Below, in pieces: positions 36,755 through 47,027 of a stretch of DNA of 64,000 bases; within the stretch, counting starts at the first letter, position 1; each line of letters begins with the position of its first letter. The notes beneath the pieces are model-generated. The model was given only the letters and a program-made list of their open reading frames with translations, was not told the origin of the DNA and did not search any database. The stretch lies in NCBI GenBank assembly GCA_002356215.1, contig AP017959.1:1876195-1940194 (forward strand), given 5' to 3'. This DNA is from [Synechococcus] sp. NIES-970. GTDB taxonomy: Bacteria; Cyanobacteriota; Cyanobacteriia; Cyanobacteriales; MRBY01. Both the position numbers and the translations under genes were made by a program.

Positions 36755-38425
36755 TTATTCGGCATGTTTGCGCAGGTGGTCGCGGAAAAATTTTATAAAA
36801 GCGTCAGCAGGTAAGGGGCGACTAAATAAAAAGCCTTGGAAAGCATGGCAGTGAAGTTGACGGAGAAATTCCATTTCTGCCACGGTTTCGACCCCCTCGG
36901 CAATGACAGAAAAGTTGAGCTGCTGGGCCATATTAATCAAGGCCGTGGTGATGGCAGCATTTTTGGGGTTTTGGTGGATATTGGCCACAAAGCAACGGTC
37001 AATTTTGAGGGTGTCAAAGGGAAAGTGTTGTAGATAACCCAGGGATGCATAGCCCGTCCCAAAATCATCGATGGCGATCGCCACCCCAAGGGCTTTAATT
37101 TTTTGGAATTGACTCAGGGTGAGATCAATATTGTCCACCAGGGAGCTTTCCGTCAGCTCTAGCTTTAGCCACTGGGGATCGAGTCCGGTCTCGGTTAAAA
37201 TTGCTTTGATCCGGGTCACCAACTGCGGATCTTGCAGTTGCCGGCTCGAAAGGTTCACCGAAATTTGTAGGGGCGGCAGACCGAGTTGTTGCCATTGTTT
37301 CCCCTGGCGACAGGCTTCGCGCAAAATCCATTCTCCCAGGGGCACGATAAACCCCGTCATTTCGGCCAGGGAGATAAATTCTCCCGGTGGAATCATCCCC
37401 CGTTCCGGTGACTGCCAACGGACTAGGGCTTCGGCCCCGATAATTTGTCCTGTGCGGATATCGAGTTGGGGTTGGTAATGGAGCAGAAATTCCCGTTGGT
37501 CGAGGGCTTGCTGGAGCTGGAGATTTTCGCGGGGGAGCAGGCGATCGCGGTCTTCACTCAACTGCTTTACCCGCCGCTGCAAAATTTCTAGCATGCCGAA
37601 CAGCTCTAGGGGATCGAGGATTTGGGATAAATTCGTCTCTGTTAAAATCCCCTGGAGTTCACCGTTTTTACCCGTCACCACAATCCGGCGCACCTGATGG
37701 TATTGAAATAATTCCTGGGCGATCGCCAAAGATGAATCAGGCTGCAGTTGAATCACCGGCTGACTCATCACGACCCCGGCGGTCAAGGTTTTAAAATCAG
37801 CTTCTGCCCCCTGGAGTTTGACGATATCCCGCTCGGTGATGATGCCGATAGGTTTGAGCAGATCCGCCTCTGTCGCCACGATCACTAGACAACTAATGCG
37901 CCGTCGGGCCATGATCTGAGCAACTTCTAGCACGGGCGTCTCTGGCTCAGTCGAAATGACCTGGGCTGACATCACTTCGCGCACTTCCCGAAACCGTAAA
38001 AAATACCCTAAATGGAGCGCCTGGCGTAGGGAACTTAGGGTCGCCACGCCAACCACCCGCTGCTGCGCGTCCACCACGGGTAAGTGACGAATCCGGTGGC
38101 GGCGCATTAAATTGTAGGCTGAAAAAACATCCGTAAAATTTTTCGATTCGATGGTCACCACGGGGCTGGTCATGATGTCCTGGACCCGAGTTTCGTTGAG
38201 GGTTCTCTCAGATAAAGAAAGGCGCACCAAGTCCCGCTCGGTCAGAATGCCGACCAGGCGATCGCCTGTGGTAATGATCAAACAGCTCTGGGGTGACTCC
38301 GTTTTTGTCCCCGTCATGAGGGCGATCGCCTGCTTTAAGGGCGATCGATGATCAAGAAAAATCGGTGGGTCTAACTTAATATCTTGTTCCTTAAAGAATT
38401 CATCACCCTGCAGAAAAAAAGTCAT
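36755..38425 (-). CDS. CBS-domain EAL protein
   Basis: The 556-residue protein has two Bateman-type pairs of CBS domains (about residues 15-290), which usually bind adenine nucleotides. A C-terminal EAL domain (about 305-550) follows. The EAL signature is complete: [29 protein letters not shown] and AEGVET. It is therefore a likely active cyclic di-GMP phosphodiesterase gated by nucleotide binding. No membrane helix is present. It is convergent with the GatD-like gene. Confidence 0.93.
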   Translation of the reverse strand: MTFFLQGDEFFKEQDIKLDPPIFLDHRSPLKQAIALMTGTKTESPQSCLIITTGDRLVGILTERDLVRLSLSERTLNETRVQDIMTSPVVTIESKNFTDVFSAYNLMRRHRIRHLPVVDAQQRVVGVATLSSLRQALHLGYFLRFREVREVMSAQVISTEPETPVLEVAQIMARRRISCLVIVATEADLLKPIGIITERDIVKLQGAEADFKTLTAGVVMSQPVIQLQPDSSLAIAQELFQYHQVRRIVVTGKNGELQGILTETNLSQILDPLELFGMLEILQRRVKQLSEDRDRLLPRENLQLQQALDQREFLLHYQPQLDIRTGQIIGAEALVRWQSPERGMIPPGEFISLAEMTGFIVPLGEWILREACRQGKQWQQLGLPPLQISVNLSSRQLQDPQLVTRIKAILTETGLDPQWLKLELTESSLVDNIDLTLSQFQKIKALGVAIAIDDFGTGYASLGYLQHFPFDTLKIDRCFVANIHQNPKNAAITTALINMAQQLNFSVIAEGVETVAEMEFLRQLHCHAFQGFLFSRPLPADAFIKFFRDHLRKHAE

Positions 38426-38610
38426 ACCGCTCCGTCAGGATTTTCATTGAATTTTAAGGAATTCTAACCTAAAGACTTAGACAGACCATGGGCTGCTGGT
38501 TGCCAGTTTTTTACATTGCCCAGATTAAAGAACATTGCTTAGCCCTCCAAATGCCTCAATTCGGGGGACCTTTTCGGCATTAGGCCACCCCAAAAAAAAG
38601 AGTAAAAACG

Positions 38611-39261
38611 CTATAAATGGCCTGTTTTTACATAGATAATGCACCCCTCCCGACTGAAGGGGGTGTGGATACTATCAGGAGGATTGCGCAGCCAAGTTCC
38701 CGCTGGATAAATTCCCTGTTCATCCTCAAAGGTGCCTTCTAGAACAAAAATTTCTTCCCCACCCCAATGGCGATGGGTCTGAAAATAAGTCCCCGGCTCC
38801 CAGCGCACAAGGGCGACATTTTCCCCCTGGAAGTTATGTAAAGGCATCACTAATAAGCCTTTTACTAAGCCAGGCACCCAAGGTTGCTGACGGGTATTCA
38901 CCCGCACAAAGGTTTGGTCGGCCGGATCCATCTGCCAGAGTTTCACAAAAATTGTGCAGCCCGTTTCACTGTGGGGGCGATGGCTGGAGCCAACGGGATT
39001 GCGCACATAGGTGCCCGCCGGATATTCCCCGTAGTCGTCGGCAAAGGTGCCTTCAAGGACAAAAAATTCCTCACCGCCACCGTGGGTATGGGCCGAAAAA
39101 TAACTGTCGGGAGCATAGCGTACTAGGGATGTGGCTCGGGCCACCTCTGCTCCATCACGGTCTAATAGACGCCGCTCTACCCCGGCCATCGGGGAAGTTT
39201 GCCAGGGCAGAGTTTGGGTATCGAGGACGACCCGCTCCTGTAAATTGGCGTGGAGTTTCAT
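38611..39261 (-). CDS. Two-cupin protein (ChrR-type cupin)
   Basis: The 216-residue protein carries two similar cupin modules. The first has HTHGGGEEFFVLEGTF and the second HRHWGGEEIFVLEGTF, each followed by a conserved R-N-P and His, giving metal-binding H-x-H...E...H sets. The pattern is that of ChrR-like cupins. The start lies 4 bases after the end of the M20 peptidase gene, so they form an operon. Confidence 0.85.
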   Translation of the reverse strand: MKLHANLQERVVLDTQTLPWQTSPMAGVERRLLDRDGAEVARATSLVRYAPDSYFSAHTHGGGEEFFVLEGTFADDYGEYPAGTYVRNPVGSSHRPHSETGCTIFVKLWQMDPADQTFVRVNTRQQPWVPGLVKGLLVMPLHNFQGENVALVRWEPGTYFQTHRHWGGEEIFVLEGTFEDEQGIYPAGTWLRNPPDSIHTPFSREGCIIYVKTGHL

Positions 39262-39265
39262 TGGA

Positions 39266-40477
39266 TTAAGCTAAGAATTTTTCAACGCAGCGCACAAACA
39301 TTTCGACCCCCATCCCGAGGGCACTTTCATCAAAGTTAAAGCGGGGGTGGTGGTGGGGATAGGCTAGGTCAAAGTAGGGATTCGCCGAACCCAGGAAAAA
39401 ATAACAACCAGGCACTTCCCGCAGGAAGAACGACATATCTTCGCTGCCCATGGTCTGACATTCGGGCATCACGCCGAGGGGAGTTTCGATCGCCTCTTCG
39501 GCCACGGAACGCACCAGTTCGGCCATGGCCGGATCGTTGATCGTTGGTGGATAGAGGTGCACATGGTCGAGTTTGTAGCTGGCGCCGTAGCTCTGACAAA
39601 TGCCGTTGACGATGGTTTCGAGGCGATCGCCGATGGTTTTTTCCAATTGGGGATTGAAATAGCGGATGGTCCCTTTGAGGTCGGCATAGTCAGCGATCAC
39701 ATTCATCGCGTGGCCTGCTTTAAACTCTCCCACGGTGACCACCGCCGCATCGAGGGGATTCACAATGCGCGAAACGAGGGTTTGCAGAGCCCCAACGATC
39801 TGAGCGCCGACAACAATTGCATCGACGGTTTGGTGGGGCAAGGCGCCGTGGCCCCCCTTACCTTGCACCCGCAGATTAAAGCTTTCCACTGCCGCCATCA
39901 ACGCGCCGGGGCGTACACCGACAGTGCCCAAGGGCAAGTTATTCCAGAGGTGCAGGCCAATGATCCCATCCACATCGGGGTTCCGTAGCACGCCTGCTTG
40001 GATCATCGGTTTCGCGCCACCGGGACTTTCTTCGGCGGGTTGAAAAATTATTTTTACGGCCCCCCGGAAGCGAGCGCGATTTTCCTGGAGATATTTGGCT
40101 GTACCCAGGGCGATCGCCACATGGCCGTCGTGCCCACAGGCATGCATCACCCCTGAATGCTGGGAACGGTAATCAACTTCGTTTTCTTCTTGGATGGGCA
40201 AGGCATCCATATCGGCGCGGATTCCCAGCACTTTCCCGGTTGCATGGCCTTCAATCAGGGCAACAATACCCGTTTCAGCAATGCCCGTTTCGTGGGGGAT
40301 CCCCCATTCTGTAAGCTTGTGGCTGATTAATTGGGCCGTCGCATTTTCCCGGAATGCCAATTCTGGTTTCTGGTGAATTTGACGGCGCCATTGGACGATC
40401 TCCCCTTGGAGGGCTTGGATGTCTGGGCGAATCCGATGTTTATGGAGAATGGCATCTAAACTGACGGTGGCAACCAT
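39266..40477 (-). CDS. M20D family amidohydrolase (N-acyl amino acid hydrolase)
   Basis: The 403-residue protein has the metal-binding motif MHACGHDGHVAIALGTA, QPAEESPGGAKPMI with catalytic Glu pair, and a dimerisation insert. This is the hippurate/IAA-amino acid hydrolase family. The substrate is unknown; N-acetyl-amino acids are likely. It is transcribed before the cupin gene in a probable operon. Confidence 0.93.
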   Translation of the reverse strand: MVATVSLDAILHKHRIRPDIQALQGEIVQWRRQIHQKPELAFRENATAQLISHKLTEWGIPHETGIAETGIVALIEGHATGKVLGIRADMDALPIQEENEVDYRSQHSGVMHACGHDGHVAIALGTAKYLQENRARFRGAVKIIFQPAEESPGGAKPMIQAGVLRNPDVDGIIGLHLWNNLPLGTVGVRPGALMAAVESFNLRVQGKGGHGALPHQTVDAIVVGAQIVGALQTLVSRIVNPLDAAVVTVGEFKAGHAMNVIADYADLKGTIRYFNPQLEKTIGDRLETIVNGICQSYGASYKLDHVHLYPPTINDPAMAELVRSVAEEAIETPLGVMPECQTMGSEDMSFFLREVPGCYFFLGSANPYFDLAYPHHHPRFNFDESALGMGVEMFVRCVEKFLA

Positions 40478-40548
40478 GGCAAACTCGGCATCAACCCGTA
40501 AAAATCTGTCCCTCTAGTGTAGAAGATTCTTTTTTGCCCCGCCCATGG

Positions 40549-41301
40549 CTAAACCACGAATAGGCCGTAAATAACCCCGAGGGCGATCGCCACGCTGGCC
40601 CCCACGAGGGTGTTGAAAATATTGACCACTTCATTGGTTAAGAGGGCGAATTTTTCCTGAATCGTTGCACCGATCACACTTTCGATATTGGTCGCCACAA
40701 ATGCCGCCACCCCACACCAAAAAATTCCCAGTCCATCGATTAAACCAACTCCATAACCGACGAAGGCGATCGCCACCGAAGCAACGATCCCAGCGAGGGT
40801 GCCTTCCAAACTCACGGCCCCTTCTGTGCCTCGGGGGACGGGCTTGAAGGTGGTGATCAAAAAAGTGCGCTTGCCGTAAGCTTTCCCCACTTCACTGGCG
40901 CTGGTGTCAGACAGTTTGGTGCTAAAGCTGGCCACATACCCAAGCCATAACAGGGGTTGGAGATTTTCTGGGGCGAGGAGCGTGCCAAGGGCGCAGAGCG
41001 TCCCGACCAGCGCTGAACCCCAAACATTTTCTGGGCCCCGCAAACCACCACGACCTTCGGCAATGCCAGCGGCTTCTTTGATTGCTTTGCCAACCTTGGT
41101 AACGGCGACCCCCACCAAGAAGTAAAACATCACCACGGTGTAACCCTGCCAACTAAGACAGCCCCACACCAGCACCCCTAGCAGCCAAGCATGGAGATAG
41201 CCCCAAGGGGTGAGGAGTTTTTTTGGGAGGCTAAAGGCCAGCAAAATAAGGGCCGAGTTGAGGGCGATCGCCGCGAACCAAGGATTTGTGAAAAAATTCA
41301 T
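40549..41301 (-). CDS. DUF92 family membrane protein, probable phytyl phosphate kinase (VTE6-like)
   Basis: The 250-residue protein has about six membrane helices and the DUF92 motifs RGGLRGPENVWGSAL, SFSTKLSDTSASEVGKAYG and KPVPRGTEGAVSLEG. The plant homologue VTE6 and cyanobacterial sll0875 convert phytyl phosphate to phytyl diphosphate for tocopherol and phylloquinone; menA for phylloquinone lies about 7 kb away. ATG 41301 is chosen over a TTG two codons earlier. Confidence 0.87.
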   Translation of the reverse strand: MNFFTNPWFAAIALNSALILLAFSLPKKLLTPWGYLHAWLLGVLVWGCLSWQGYTVVMFYFLVGVAVTKVGKAIKEAAGIAEGRGGLRGPENVWGSALVGTLCALGTLLAPENLQPLLWLGYVASFSTKLSDTSASEVGKAYGKRTFLITTFKPVPRGTEGAVSLEGTLAGIVASVAIAFVGYGVGLIDGLGIFWCGVAAFVATNIESVIGATIQEKFALLTNEVVNIFNTLVGASVAIALGVIYGLFVV

Positions 41302-41510
41302 GCACAAATTATGACTAATTTTTTAACTGATGGGATATGTGGACTCCCACCAATGGAGTGCAACAGGCAGTCTAAACCTATGCTAACGTAATGAAATTAT
41401 CATTATTCAGTAGTCAATAGTGCTGACAATGCCTAGGGCAGGCAAATACAAAATCTATTGCGTCACAAAACAACCCAGGGTCGTTCCCTTGAAGCGCTTA
41501 ATTTGGCCAT

Positions 41511-41539
41511 AAAAAAAGGAGAGAACAAAACGTCTCTCC
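41511..41539 (-). terminator. psaC terminator
   Basis: Read on the minus strand, GGAGAGA pairs with TCTCTCC over a cgttttgt loop and is followed by seven T. This is a strong intrinsic terminator just past psaC. Confidence 0.85.
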
Positions 41540-41627
41540 GGGGATGACCAGAATGATTGAAAATGTTAATGGGATAGTGTTTTAATATGACCCAATCCAA
41601 AAAAGGCTTGTCTTAAACGGGTAGAAT

Positions 41628-41879
<252 letters not shown>

Positions 41880-41978
41880 TTAACTCCTACAAGAATGTGG
41901 TTTGATTATGTCAGCATTCTGGATTATGGGTTAGTTTACCGCAGGGCCAGAAGTCCCTTGGCGAAAAGGTGATATAAG

Positions 41979-41994
41979 TTTACGTTGCGTTACA
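41979..41994. promoter_or_regulatory. Candidate HLR1 (RpaB) site
   Basis: TTTACG-TTGC-GTTACA matches the HLR1 consensus of two G/T-TTACA hexamers with a 4-base spacer, with one mismatch. RpaB binds HLR1 at photosystem I promoters. The site lies between the divergent psaC and DUF1997 genes, about 106 bases before psaC. Confidence 0.5.
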
Positions 41995-42124
41995 TATCCG
42001 GGAAAATCCTTGTTCTTGCGTCAATTTTGGGCCTTTTGGGGAATTTTCTCGATGTCGTTTTTGGGCCAGCCCGAGAAGGTTTCTCTGTATAGATGTAAAA
42101 GTTGAAATTAAGTTGTTATTTTCT

Positions 42125-42694
42125 ATGGCCATTCGATTCCATGCCCTCGAAGCGATTTCTCTCTCTGTGCCAGATGCTCCCCGGCCAATTCAGGAGTATC
42201 TACGGGAGATTGATACCCTTGTGGGGGCGATCGCCGACCCAGAGCGTACGAAAAAATTGGCCCCTGATCAATATCAATTGCAGATGCGGCCTATCGGCTT
42301 TCTAGATTTGTATCAATTTCAACCCATTGTCACCCTACAGATTTGGTGCGATCGCCATGGCCATGTCCATATCAAAAGCATCGATTATCAACTGCGGGGT
42401 CTTGAGGCATTTATGAAGGGATTTTGCCTTGAAGTAAAAGGTTTGCTGCGACCAGTGCGTCACCATCGGCGATGGTCACTCCAGGGCCAGGCGGATCTGC
42501 AGGTCAAGCTCGAATTACCGCCCCCCCTATGGTTGACCCCCAAAGTCCTCATTCGCAAAACAGGCGATCGCCTCCTCAAAGAAATCCTCCAGCGCATCAA
42601 AAAACAGCTCCTCACAAAACTGATTACCGACTATGAAGTCTGGGCCGAGACTACTGGCAATTACAGCGGACTCTCTATTTCCCCTAATCCCTAA
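42125..42694 (+). CDS. DUF1997 family protein
   Basis: The 189-residue protein matches the DUF1997 family common to cyanobacteria and plastids, with YQLQMRPIGFLDLYQFQPIV near residue 55 and a conserved C-terminal amphipathic helix. No signal or membrane helix. It is divergent from psaC. Function is not known. A TTG start four codons earlier is possible. Confidence 0.8.
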   Translation: MAIRFHALEAISLSVPDAPRPIQEYLREIDTLVGAIADPERTKKLAPDQYQLQMRPIGFLDLYQFQPIVTLQIWCDRHGHVHIKSIDYQLRGLEAFMKGFCLEVKGLLRPVRHHRRWSLQGQADLQVKLELPPPLWLTPKVLIRKTGDRLLKEILQRIKKQLLTKLITDYEVWAETTGNYSGLSISPNP

Positions 42695-42806
42695 CAAAAT
42701 CGCAAAATTTCCCGTAAAATCTGCCATTTTACCGCTACAAAAGTTAATTTCTTCCCCCAAGAAAAATCGTTATGATAAAACCGTAAGCTCCAGTTGTAGA
42801 TTCTCC

Positions 42807-42929
42807 ATGGATATCAAATTATTGTTACTGGCCCTCACTGGCATTTTCACCATTGCTTGCCTATTTTTTGGCACGAAAAATGGTTTTTATGATTCAGATG
42901 ACTACCATGGCAACGGTTCTGCCCATTAG
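42807..42929 (+). CDS. Small single-helix membrane protein, possible NDH-1 subunit NdhP
   Basis: The 40-residue product has one membrane helix (MDIKLLLLALTGIFTIACLF) and a conserved tail FGTKNGFYDSDDYHGNGSAH. The tail looks strongly conserved in memory among cyanobacteria and suggests a small NDH-1 subunit such as NdhP, but this is not certain. The gene is too short for usual ORF cut-offs. It lies after the DUF1997 gene in the same direction. Confidence 0.6.
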   Translation: MDIKLLLLALTGIFTIACLFFGTKNGFYDSDDYHGNGSAH

Positions 42930-43057
42930 TCATCAAGCCCTATGGCGGGCTCTCCTCTCCCCTTTTCGAACAAGGGCCACTCCTTAAATTTCTTTGCGAT
43001 GCTCTAGGATCTCCCGCGGCGATCGCCTTCCTGGGATTCTAGGATTTTTTGTGCCTA

Positions 43058-44710
43058 ATGTCCCCTGTCACGACCCCAGATTTGTCCCCCTTAGCCTGCT
43101 ATCCCCATGCCGTTGGGTATCAGGCAGAAGGCGTCTGTCTACAGATAAAACTAGGCTCCTATCAACTGCTCTTAGACTGTGGCATTACTGATTTAGAACC
43201 TTTACTCAACCAGGCAAATCCCCCGGACATGGTGTTTTGTAGCCATGCCCATCGAGACCATGCCGAGGGACTGCTGAAGCTTCATCGCCATTGGCCAGAA
43301 GTCCCCATTTTTCTCAGTGCAGCAACTAAAACCCTGTTGCCCCTCAATTGGCCCGGTGCAGTGATCCCAGAAAATTTGGGAAACATTATTCCCTGGCGAT
43401 CGCCTGTGGCAATTGCCGAAAATTTGACGATCCAACTATTCCCCGCGGGGCATCTCCCTGGGGCGGCGGCGGCCCTCTTTACCCTCCAGACCCCTGAGCG
43501 GGACTATTCCCTCTTCTATACCGGAGATTTTGCAGTTTCCCACTTCCAACTGGTCAATGGTCTGTCCATCGAAGCTCTACGGGGTCTCCAGCCAGATGTG
43601 CTGATTTTGGAGGGGAGCTACGGAACCATGCGCCATCCCCACCGCCGCCAGCAGGAAAAGTACCTCACCCAAAGAATCCTTGAAGCCTTAGAAGTGGGGC
43701 AATCTGTAATTTTGCCAGTGCCACGCCTGGGTCTCGGCCAAGAAATTCTCAAACTGCTGCGATCGCACCATCAGTTTACGGGGAAAAAAGTTGATATCTG
43801 GGTTGAAGGTCAAGTGGCGCGGGGCTGCGATTTGTATTTAGAGCTCTTGGCCGAATTACCGAATCCTGTCCAGAATTTTGCCCGCCATCAGGCTCTTTTT
43901 TGGGATGATCGGGTTTATCCACGCATGCACCGCCTGGCTCCAGGAGAATACCCCGATCTCACGGCGGGGAACCATGTGATTATTACCGACTATGCCAACG
44001 ACTTCGCTAAATATTGCGAAGGCTCTTCCTCCCCTTGTTTGCTGCTTTTACCGGAACACCCTGGGGTTTGGCTGAACTTTGACACGCCTCCCCTGGCGGC
44101 GATCGCCCCCCAGAAAAATGTCCAGATCGAAACCTATCTCCTCGCTGAACACAGTGATGGCCGCAACACCACCCAACTCATCCATAACCTCCGGCCCCAG
44201 CATGTGGTCTTTTTTCATGGTTCCCCCCAAGATCTCGAAGATCTCACGGCCCTCGAAGAGCTCCAGAGTCGCTACCAGCTCCACTGCCCAGCACCAGGAA
44301 AATGGGTTGATCTGCCCATCGGCGCCACATTTCTCCAGCCCCAAGGCCCAGAGCAGACCGAGTATGAAGGAGAAATCAACGAAGTGGGCACTTGGATCAC
44401 CATTAGCCTGCCCAATGGCCTCGCGGAGGATCCCCGTTGGCAAACCTTTGCTGACACAGGTCTAGTGGAAGCCCGTTGGCAGGGGGAAGAACTGGTGCTG
44501 CGGGGTATCCATGAACGGGAATTGCTGCGCCACAATATGGATGCCCAGCGATTTGAGCATCTGGACTGCTGTTTTAATTGTTGTTTTCAAAAAGGGTTGC
44601 GCTGTCACCAACCAAAATCCCCCCTGTATCGCTTTAAGGTGACACCGGAGGGATATTGTCCAGAATTTAGGGCGATCGCCAAGACCGACGAGCTCATCCA
44701 GGAATCCTAG
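43058..44710 (+). CDS. MBL-fold / beta-CASP metallohydrolase
   Basis: The 550-residue protein has the metallo-beta-lactamase motif SHAHRDHAEG and, further on, FPAGHLPGAAA and YTGDF. Insertion of a beta-CASP-like region (about 190-370) suggests RNA processing like CPSF-73/RNase J relatives. The C-terminus has a Cys-rich segment (LDCCFNCCFQKGLRCH) that may bind zinc or iron. Overlaps the convergent gene by 4 bases. It is not RNase J itself; substrate unknown. Confidence 0.85.
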   Translation: MSPVTTPDLSPLACYPHAVGYQAEGVCLQIKLGSYQLLLDCGITDLEPLLNQANPPDMVFCSHAHRDHAEGLLKLHRHWPEVPIFLSAATKTLLPLNWPGAVIPENLGNIIPWRSPVAIAENLTIQLFPAGHLPGAAAALFTLQTPERDYSLFYTGDFAVSHFQLVNGLSIEALRGLQPDVLILEGSYGTMRHPHRRQQEKYLTQRILEALEVGQSVILPVPRLGLGQEILKLLRSHHQFTGKKVDIWVEGQVARGCDLYLELLAELPNPVQNFARHQALFWDDRVYPRMHRLAPGEYPDLTAGNHVIITDYANDFAKYCEGSSSPCLLLLPEHPGVWLNFDTPPLAAIAPQKNVQIETYLLAEHSDGRNTTQLIHNLRPQHVVFFHGSPQDLEDLTALEELQSRYQLHCPAPGKWVDLPIGATFLQPQGPEQTEYEGEINEVGTWITISLPNGLAEDPRWQTFADTGLVEARWQGEELVLRGIHERELLRHNMDAQRFEHLDCCFNCCFQKGLRCHQPKSPLYRFKVTPEGYCPEFRAIAKTDELIQES

Positions 44711-45021
44711 TCCTGGTTTTTAGCATCCGGAAAATGGGGGAAAATCTGTTCCGCTGCCGGACAATCCTCAGAAACGGCAATTTCCACGTCCATTTTTGGT
44801 ACCGAAGCTAGTTTTTGGGTGATGGCCCCAACACTTTCTAAACGAACCAGTTCTTCCCAGGAGGAAATTTCGTCTTCTTCTTCCGTTTCATAACGAATAG
44901 TCAGAATTTCCCCCTCAAAGGCTGTGATTGTTGCATTTTCAATCCAGCGCTGTTGATCCCGCAAGAATATGCAAACTTCCTTTTCATCATTGCAGATTTG
45001 ATTAATCTTGCGGTGTAGCAT
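44707..45021 (-). CDS. Conserved cyanobacterial protein (DUF6679-like)
   Basis: The 104-residue protein begins MLHRKINQICNDEKEV and has FLRDQQRWIENATI and RYETEEEDEISSWEELVRLES, which seem typical of a cyanobacteria-only family. GGAGAAGCTT before ATG 45021 decides the start; a longer frame to 45081 exists. Acidic C-terminus. No known function. Confidence 0.78.
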   Translation of the reverse strand: MLHRKINQICNDEKEVCIFLRDQQRWIENATITAFEGEILTIRYETEEEDEISSWEELVRLESVGAITQKLASVPKMDVEIAVSEDCPAAEQIFPHFPDAKNQD

Positions 45022-45105
45022 AAGCTTCTCCAAAGTTTGAGCAGGGCGCATTAATATTTCTCTACTAAGCATTGTAGACAATCTCTCTACACTTTTACAG
45101 TCCCC

Positions 45106-45993
45106 TTAGAGGCTATGTTGACTTAAAATTTTGCGGATATTTTCTGCCACTTGTGCCACCTGTTCTACCATCGCCAAATGGCCACATTGTTCAATTTCCA
45201 GAACATTGTCCCCCCGACAACCAAAACCATGGTGGAAACTGGCTAAATGGCGCACATATTTTAACTCCATCACCATATCTTGCTGACCCGCCAAGAAATA
45301 AACAGGTTGGGATAATGTTGCGATCAATTGGGGGAGATGATGGACTTCCTGTTCGGTGGTGGTTTCTAGGAGAGAGCCCAGGGCCGCTTGGGCATCAGCT
45401 TGGAGAAAGTCATGGATTCTCTGCTTTCCCCAATGGCGTTTGAGAGGCCGGTGGACCATCAGTCGAGAAAAGACCACATCTAACAGGGGTAAGTGCTTGA
45501 GCATCGGCCAGCGATTTTTAACCAATGCTTGCCCTGCAGTGCGAAATTTTTCAAAATCTTCTTTGAGGTAAATGCCACCGCCGGAGTTGAGGCAGATGAC
45601 CCCTCGCACGCGGTCAGCACAGGCCGCCGCTCCCCAAAGGGCAATACTGCCCCCTAGGGAATGACCGACAAGCCAGACATTTTCTAAATGCAGGGTTTGG
45701 AGTAAGTGCTGGAGGTCAGTGGCATATTCGGCAAGGGTATAGCCTTGATTTGGATAGCGATCGCCCTTGATTTTGGCTGCCGATTCCCCAAAACCACGCA
45801 AATCATAGGTAAGACAATCATAGTCTGACTGCAAGGATTGGATTAGGGGTTGCCAATAGATGCGACTGAGGAGCCAGCCATGGATAAAAACGAGGACAGG
45901 CCGCTCCGCGCAACCGCCGAGGTGATGGTGCGGGTGGGGGGCCGGCGTTAGCTCATAGGTATGGAGCACATCCCGAATGATCGTTGTTGCCAT
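45106..45993 (-). CDS. Alpha/beta hydrolase
   Basis: The 295-residue protein has an oxyanion segment FIHGWLLSRIYW, the nucleophile elbow GHSLGGS, the acid region GQQDMV and CGHLAM with catalytic His. This is a standard serine hydrolase of unknown substrate. An N-terminal His-rich loop (PHPHHHLGG) is unusual. Confidence 0.9.
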   Translation of the reverse strand: MATTIIRDVLHTYELTPAPHPHHHLGGCAERPVLVFIHGWLLSRIYWQPLIQSLQSDYDCLTYDLRGFGESAAKIKGDRYPNQGYTLAEYATDLQHLLQTLHLENVWLVGHSLGGSIALWGAAACADRVRGVICLNSGGGIYLKEDFEKFRTAGQALVKNRWPMLKHLPLLDVVFSRLMVHRPLKRHWGKQRIHDFLQADAQAALGSLLETTTEQEVHHLPQLIATLSQPVYFLAGQQDMVMELKYVRHLASFHHGFGCRGDNVLEIEQCGHLAMVEQVAQVAENIRKILSQHSL

Positions 45994-46075
45994 AAAGTTT
46001 CGCGGTTGATGGGCTCATACTGCGCCGTCTTTTATTGTAAACAAAGGATGGCTTTCGGGAAAAATCACAGCAAAG

Positions 46076-46801
46076 CTAACGCTGGGGACGGAGGAGGCGA
46101 TCGCGCACACTGATAGCGATCCGCTGGCCCAAATAGTCTGGAATTGCACTTTCATTGGGGCCAAACAGATAGAGAATCAATCTTGTGCGGCCGCGCCAGG
46201 AAACAAGGTTGGCATTAATCACCAACAGATCTTCTTGCCAAATGGCATACATGACCCGGTAAAGCAGCCCCACCTGTTCTTCTGCTTCGATAATCAGGGT
46301 CGGTAGATGAAATACCGGATCGATATAAAACTCTGTGCTCACCTGATCGAGGCCCTGATCGAAGTTAAATTCAACTGCCAGCATTTCTTCGACCTCAAAT
46401 CGTCCGGCGATCGCCTCCCGGATCGCCCGACAGAGATTGTCCGCTGTTTTTGGGCTTAGGGACTGATTGTTGCGGGAGATACTGAGTTTGATGAAAACCA
46501 ACATCGGCGCTTGGGTCTGGCCATAGAGACTCAAATTGTGGATGGTTAGACCATAGGCCGTCAGGATGCCGAAAATATCGCTCAGAAGGAAGGATTGGTT
46601 GCGGTAGGCAAATTGAAACGTACTCCGGGAGCCATCGGTGTTAACTTCGATCAGTGGTTCCTTGGAACGATAGAGCTGATAGGCCAATTGCAGGTTTTGA
46701 AATTGGGCGTCACTACTGACAAACTGTTCATAAAACTCGGGAAATGAACGGTTAAAGCGCTTGAGCAGCTCTAGGTTGGATGGTTTGAGCGCATCGGTCA
46801 T
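46076..46801 (-). CDS. Tandem ACT domain protein
   Basis: The 241-residue protein has two ACT-like modules, seen as FLLSDIFGILTAYGLTIHNLS and VGLLYRVMYAIWQEDLLVINA, as in GlnD C-termini and plant ACR proteins. ACT domains bind amino acids or glutamine. No catalytic domain is attached. Probably a regulatory sensor. Confidence 0.8.
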   Translation of the reverse strand: MTDALKPSNLELLKRFNRSFPEFYEQFVSSDAQFQNLQLAYQLYRSKEPLIEVNTDGSRSTFQFAYRNQSFLLSDIFGILTAYGLTIHNLSLYGQTQAPMLVFIKLSISRNNQSLSPKTADNLCRAIREAIAGRFEVEEMLAVEFNFDQGLDQVSTEFYIDPVFHLPTLIIEAEEQVGLLYRVMYAIWQEDLLVINANLVSWRGRTRLILYLFGPNESAIPDYLGQRIAISVRDRLLRPQR

Positions 46802-47027
46802 GGTGGGTGTGGGGCCTTTTTTAGAATACTGACGGGACAGTCGCGGTAATTTGAGTTAGATCTCCGAGCAACCCTGACCCCTTCAGTGTACTTCAGGAAC
46901 TCCGTTGCTTCTCCCTTTTGGCGCCTTGGGAACAATCCCCCAGGCTTGATCAAAAAATCTTGTAAGATTATCAAGCATATCGATTTTTCTTGTCCTGCGA
47001 TTTCACCCGAGGCGAGCGCCCCAGCCA

